From JAAYAY01 sp964429355 (GTDB taxonomy: Bacteria; Planctomycetota; Planctomycetia; Pirellulales; Thermoguttaceae), in assembly GCA_964429355.1 (NCBI GenBank), contig CAYSCH010000484.1:1-6470 (forward strand): a DNA stretch of 6,470 nucleotides, in the 5' to 3' direction. Both the position numbers and the translations under genes were made by a program. The notes under the pieces are model-generated. The model was not told the DNA's origin. It saw nothing but the letters and a program-made list of their open reading frames with translations, and made no database searches. Below, in pieces: positions 5,488-6,470 of the stretch. The number at the start of each line of letters is the position of its first letter. Positions within the stretch are counted from its first letter, which is position 1.

Positions 5488-5820
5488 ATGAGGTTCCTGT
5501 CAATCGTTGCCCCGTTCCTCTTGTTGCCGGCCGTTTTGGCGACCAATGCTCTGGCTGCCGGGCCCAATCGCGGCATCCAGATTGTCAACAACAACTACAT
5601 TGTCAACGACAACTACAACGACAACTACGGGCCCAACGTACGCCGCGGGTGGAATTACGACTATGACTACGGGAGGTATCGCGACTACGGCTACCGCGGA
5701 CGCCACTTCGACACCCACGACGAGGCGGTTGCCCGCATCCAGGCCACCCATTCCCCGCACCGTCAGACGTATCACCCAAGATCGTTCTACAACGCGCCCC
5801 CGGTCTACTACCGGTGGTAG
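5488..5820 (+). CDS. Small exported Tyr/Asn-rich protein, unknown function
   Basis: A 110-residue protein that I do not assign to a known family. Residues 1-23 form a clear Sec-type signal peptide: short charged start (MRF), hydrophobic core about 4-18, and an ALA-A cleavage site after residue 23. The mature part (about 87 residues) has no cysteine and is rich in Tyr (13) and Asn (11). It starts with short repeats (IVNNNY, IVNDNY, NDNY), continues with an Arg/Tyr/Asp/Gly-rich stretch (about 52-72, NYDYDYGRYRDYGYRGR), then a more ordinary segment with a possible short helix (DTHDEAVARIQ), and ends in a Tyr/Pro-rich tail. The composition suggests an extracytoplasmic, perhaps surface- or matrix-associated, disordered protein. 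The gene stands alone with its own near-consensus sigma-54 promoter and strong ribosome site, which implies activator-controlled expression, and it has a possible terminator just after the stop. Confidence 0.78.
   Translation: MRFLSIVAPFLLLPAVLATNALAAGPNRGIQIVNNNYIVNDNYNDNYGPNVRRGWNYDYDYGRYRDYGYRGRHFDTHDEAVARIQATHSPHRQTYHPRSFYNAPPVYYRW
5581..5628 (+). repeat. In-frame tandem repeat within the exported protein gene
   Basis: Two 18-bp units (5581-5598, ATTGTCAACAACAACTAC; and 5599-5616) are identical at 17 of 18 bases. The last 12 bases of unit two (AACGACAACTAC) are then repeated exactly at 5617-5628. The repeats stay in frame and encode IVNNNY-IVNDNY-NDNY, so the Asn/Tyr-rich tract appears to have grown by recent duplication. 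Confidence 0.7.
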
Positions 5821-5839
5821 AAGCTGGGTTCTACAGCTT
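5821..5839 (+). terminator. Stem-loop directly after the exported protein gene
   Basis: AAGCTG (5821-5826) and CAGCTT (5834-5839) form a 6-bp stem with a 7-base loop starting right after the stop codon and followed by a single further T. An alternative pairing GTAGAA/TTCTAC (5817-5834) overlaps it. The T-run is too short for a classical intrinsic terminator. Confidence 0.35.
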
Positions 5840-5958
5840 TCCGCTGCCGCGCGTGGATCCAGCGGATGCAGCCGGCGTCGGCGGTAATAGACTCTGCGCT
5901 GGCGGCCGCGTTGGGACTTAGTTTTCAGACGATTGTCGACACGACCCACCAGGCGATG

Positions 5959-6003
5959 CGGCCATGAGGGTGAGGAGGTATCGGAACGCCCTCATTCTGG
6001 CCG
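5959..6003 (-). terminator. Long inverted repeat abutting the PARG-like stop codon
   Basis: CGGCC-ATGAGGG (5959-5970) pairs with CCCTCAT-(TCT)-GGCCG (5989-6003): 12 base pairs with one 3-base bulge and an 18-base loop. It begins at the very next base after the minus-strand stop codon (6004-6006). No T-run follows. It is the longest stem in the window and probably marks the 3' end of that gene's transcript. Confidence 0.42.
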
Positions 6004-6438
6004 TCACGCTCCGCCAAATCGTGCTCGGAACGGACCGATGGTGGACTCGTCTTCCGATCGGTCGTTGACCGCAAAAACGACTGTCTTGAACTCGCCTGCG
6101 TACTTGCCGGCGCCGAGCAGCAGGTCGGCGAAGATCTTCGCCACCTCTTCAGGGTCGTTTTCAAATACACCACATCCCCAGGCGCCCAGAATCAGGTGCT
6201 CGCACCCATTGGCCTGCGCAACGGCCAGTACATACGCTGCCCGGCGGCGCATCACTGGGCCAATCTCCTCCGCCTTGTCTGGTTCGACCTTGCGCACCGC
6301 CCCGGCATTGACGGCCGGCGCGGTAATGATCGACACGGTGTAAGGCTGTTCGAGCAACTGGCCGGCGTCGTCGCGGATCACCGGAACATCGGGCGAGTAG
6401 ATGATGTGGTCGGTGTAGTATGACAGCGCTATGTTTTT
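6004..6438 (-). CDS. C-terminal part of TIGR02452 (microbial PARG-type) protein; frame broken
   Basis: Translation gives the C-terminal half of a TIGR02452/DUF2263 protein, the microbial poly(ADP-ribose) glycohydrolase-like family. Recognisable blocks in order are YYTDHIIYSPDVPVIRDD, ITAPAVNAGAV and ILGAWGCGVFENDP. The catalytic GGG...QEE region lies in the N-terminal half, outside the window, so activity cannot be judged. The conserved YYTDHIIYSPDVP block is open only back to 6438; a TGA at 6439-6441 stops this frame. The only usual start inside is GTG 6381, which falls within the conserved block and would give a 125-residue fragment of a family usually near 260-280. The -1-related frame is open from the window edge down to TAG 6429-6431 and would join at the A6 run (6434-6439) if one A were added. 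This may be a pseudogene, a sequence error in the homopolymer, or slippage. Family assignment is confident; intactness is not. Confidence 0.72.
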   Translation of the reverse strand, partial: KNIALSYYTDHIIYSPDVPVIRDDAGQLLEQPYTVSIITAPAVNAGAVRKVEPDKAEEIGPVMRRRAAYVLAVAQANGCEHLILGAWGCGVFENDPEEVAKIFADLLLGAGKYAGEFKTVVFAVNDRSEDESTIGPFRARFGGA

Positions 6439-6470
6439 TCAAGACGGGTGGCCTTCGCTTTTGCCCGGCG

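Noticed and set aside
5255..5488. 77-residue plus-strand frame overlapping the exported protein start by one base
   Set aside because: No ribosome site, mixed codon use and no domain; the sigma-54 promoter and the palindrome lie inside it, so it is better read as promoter and leader DNA.
5964..6067. Small plus-strand frame starting with ATG at 5964
   Set aside because: It overlaps the stem-loop and the PARG-like gene antisense; the apparent ribosome site is part of the inverted repeat.

Overview
The window looks like chromosomal DNA of a high-GC planctomycete, probably of the Pirellula/Thermogutta type. This is inferred from gene style: a GYF_2 plus TM2-like membrane protein, a very long protein with repeated zinc ribbons and a membrane C-terminus, and a microbial-type PARG (TIGR02452) protein. 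No rRNA, tRNA, transposase, CRISPR or phage gene is visible.

Layout. At the left edge a plus-strand gene (137-619) encodes a small GYF_2/TM2-like membrane protein. It converges on a minus-strand block read from right to left: a PfkB-family kinase (4860 to 3958), an RNA 2',3'-cyclic phosphodiesterase thpR (3809 to 3237), and a roughly 713-residue membrane protein with six zinc ribbons (3013 to 872). The gaps inside this block are 130-220 bases and hold hairpins and palindromes, so three separate units or a loose operon are both possible. Positions 4861-5487 form a 627-base non-coding region with a REP-like structured element, GC-rich hairpins, a palindrome, and a near-consensus sigma-54 (-24/-12) promoter. 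That promoter points at a plus-strand gene (5488-5820) for a small exported Tyr/Asn-rich protein. At the right edge a minus-strand TIGR02452/PARG-like reading frame (stop at 6004) is cut by the window end and appears interrupted by an in-frame stop at 6439-6441.

How the genes fit together. No shared pathway is evident. The two convergent genes on the left both encode a soluble putative recognition module followed by a membrane domain. The kinase and the phosphodiesterase are common housekeeping-type enzymes whose exact substrates cannot be read from sequence.

The most notable signals are regulatory or repetitive: the sigma-54 promoter with an upstream 20-bp palindrome; a 40-bp intergenic repeat present twice (33/40 identical, 615-654 and 3882-3921); the REP-like element; the exact CX2C-X16-CX2C spacing in all six zinc ribbons with a recurring EYG(V/L) linker; and the frame break in the PARG-like gene. 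I see no convincing multi-gene novel system here.
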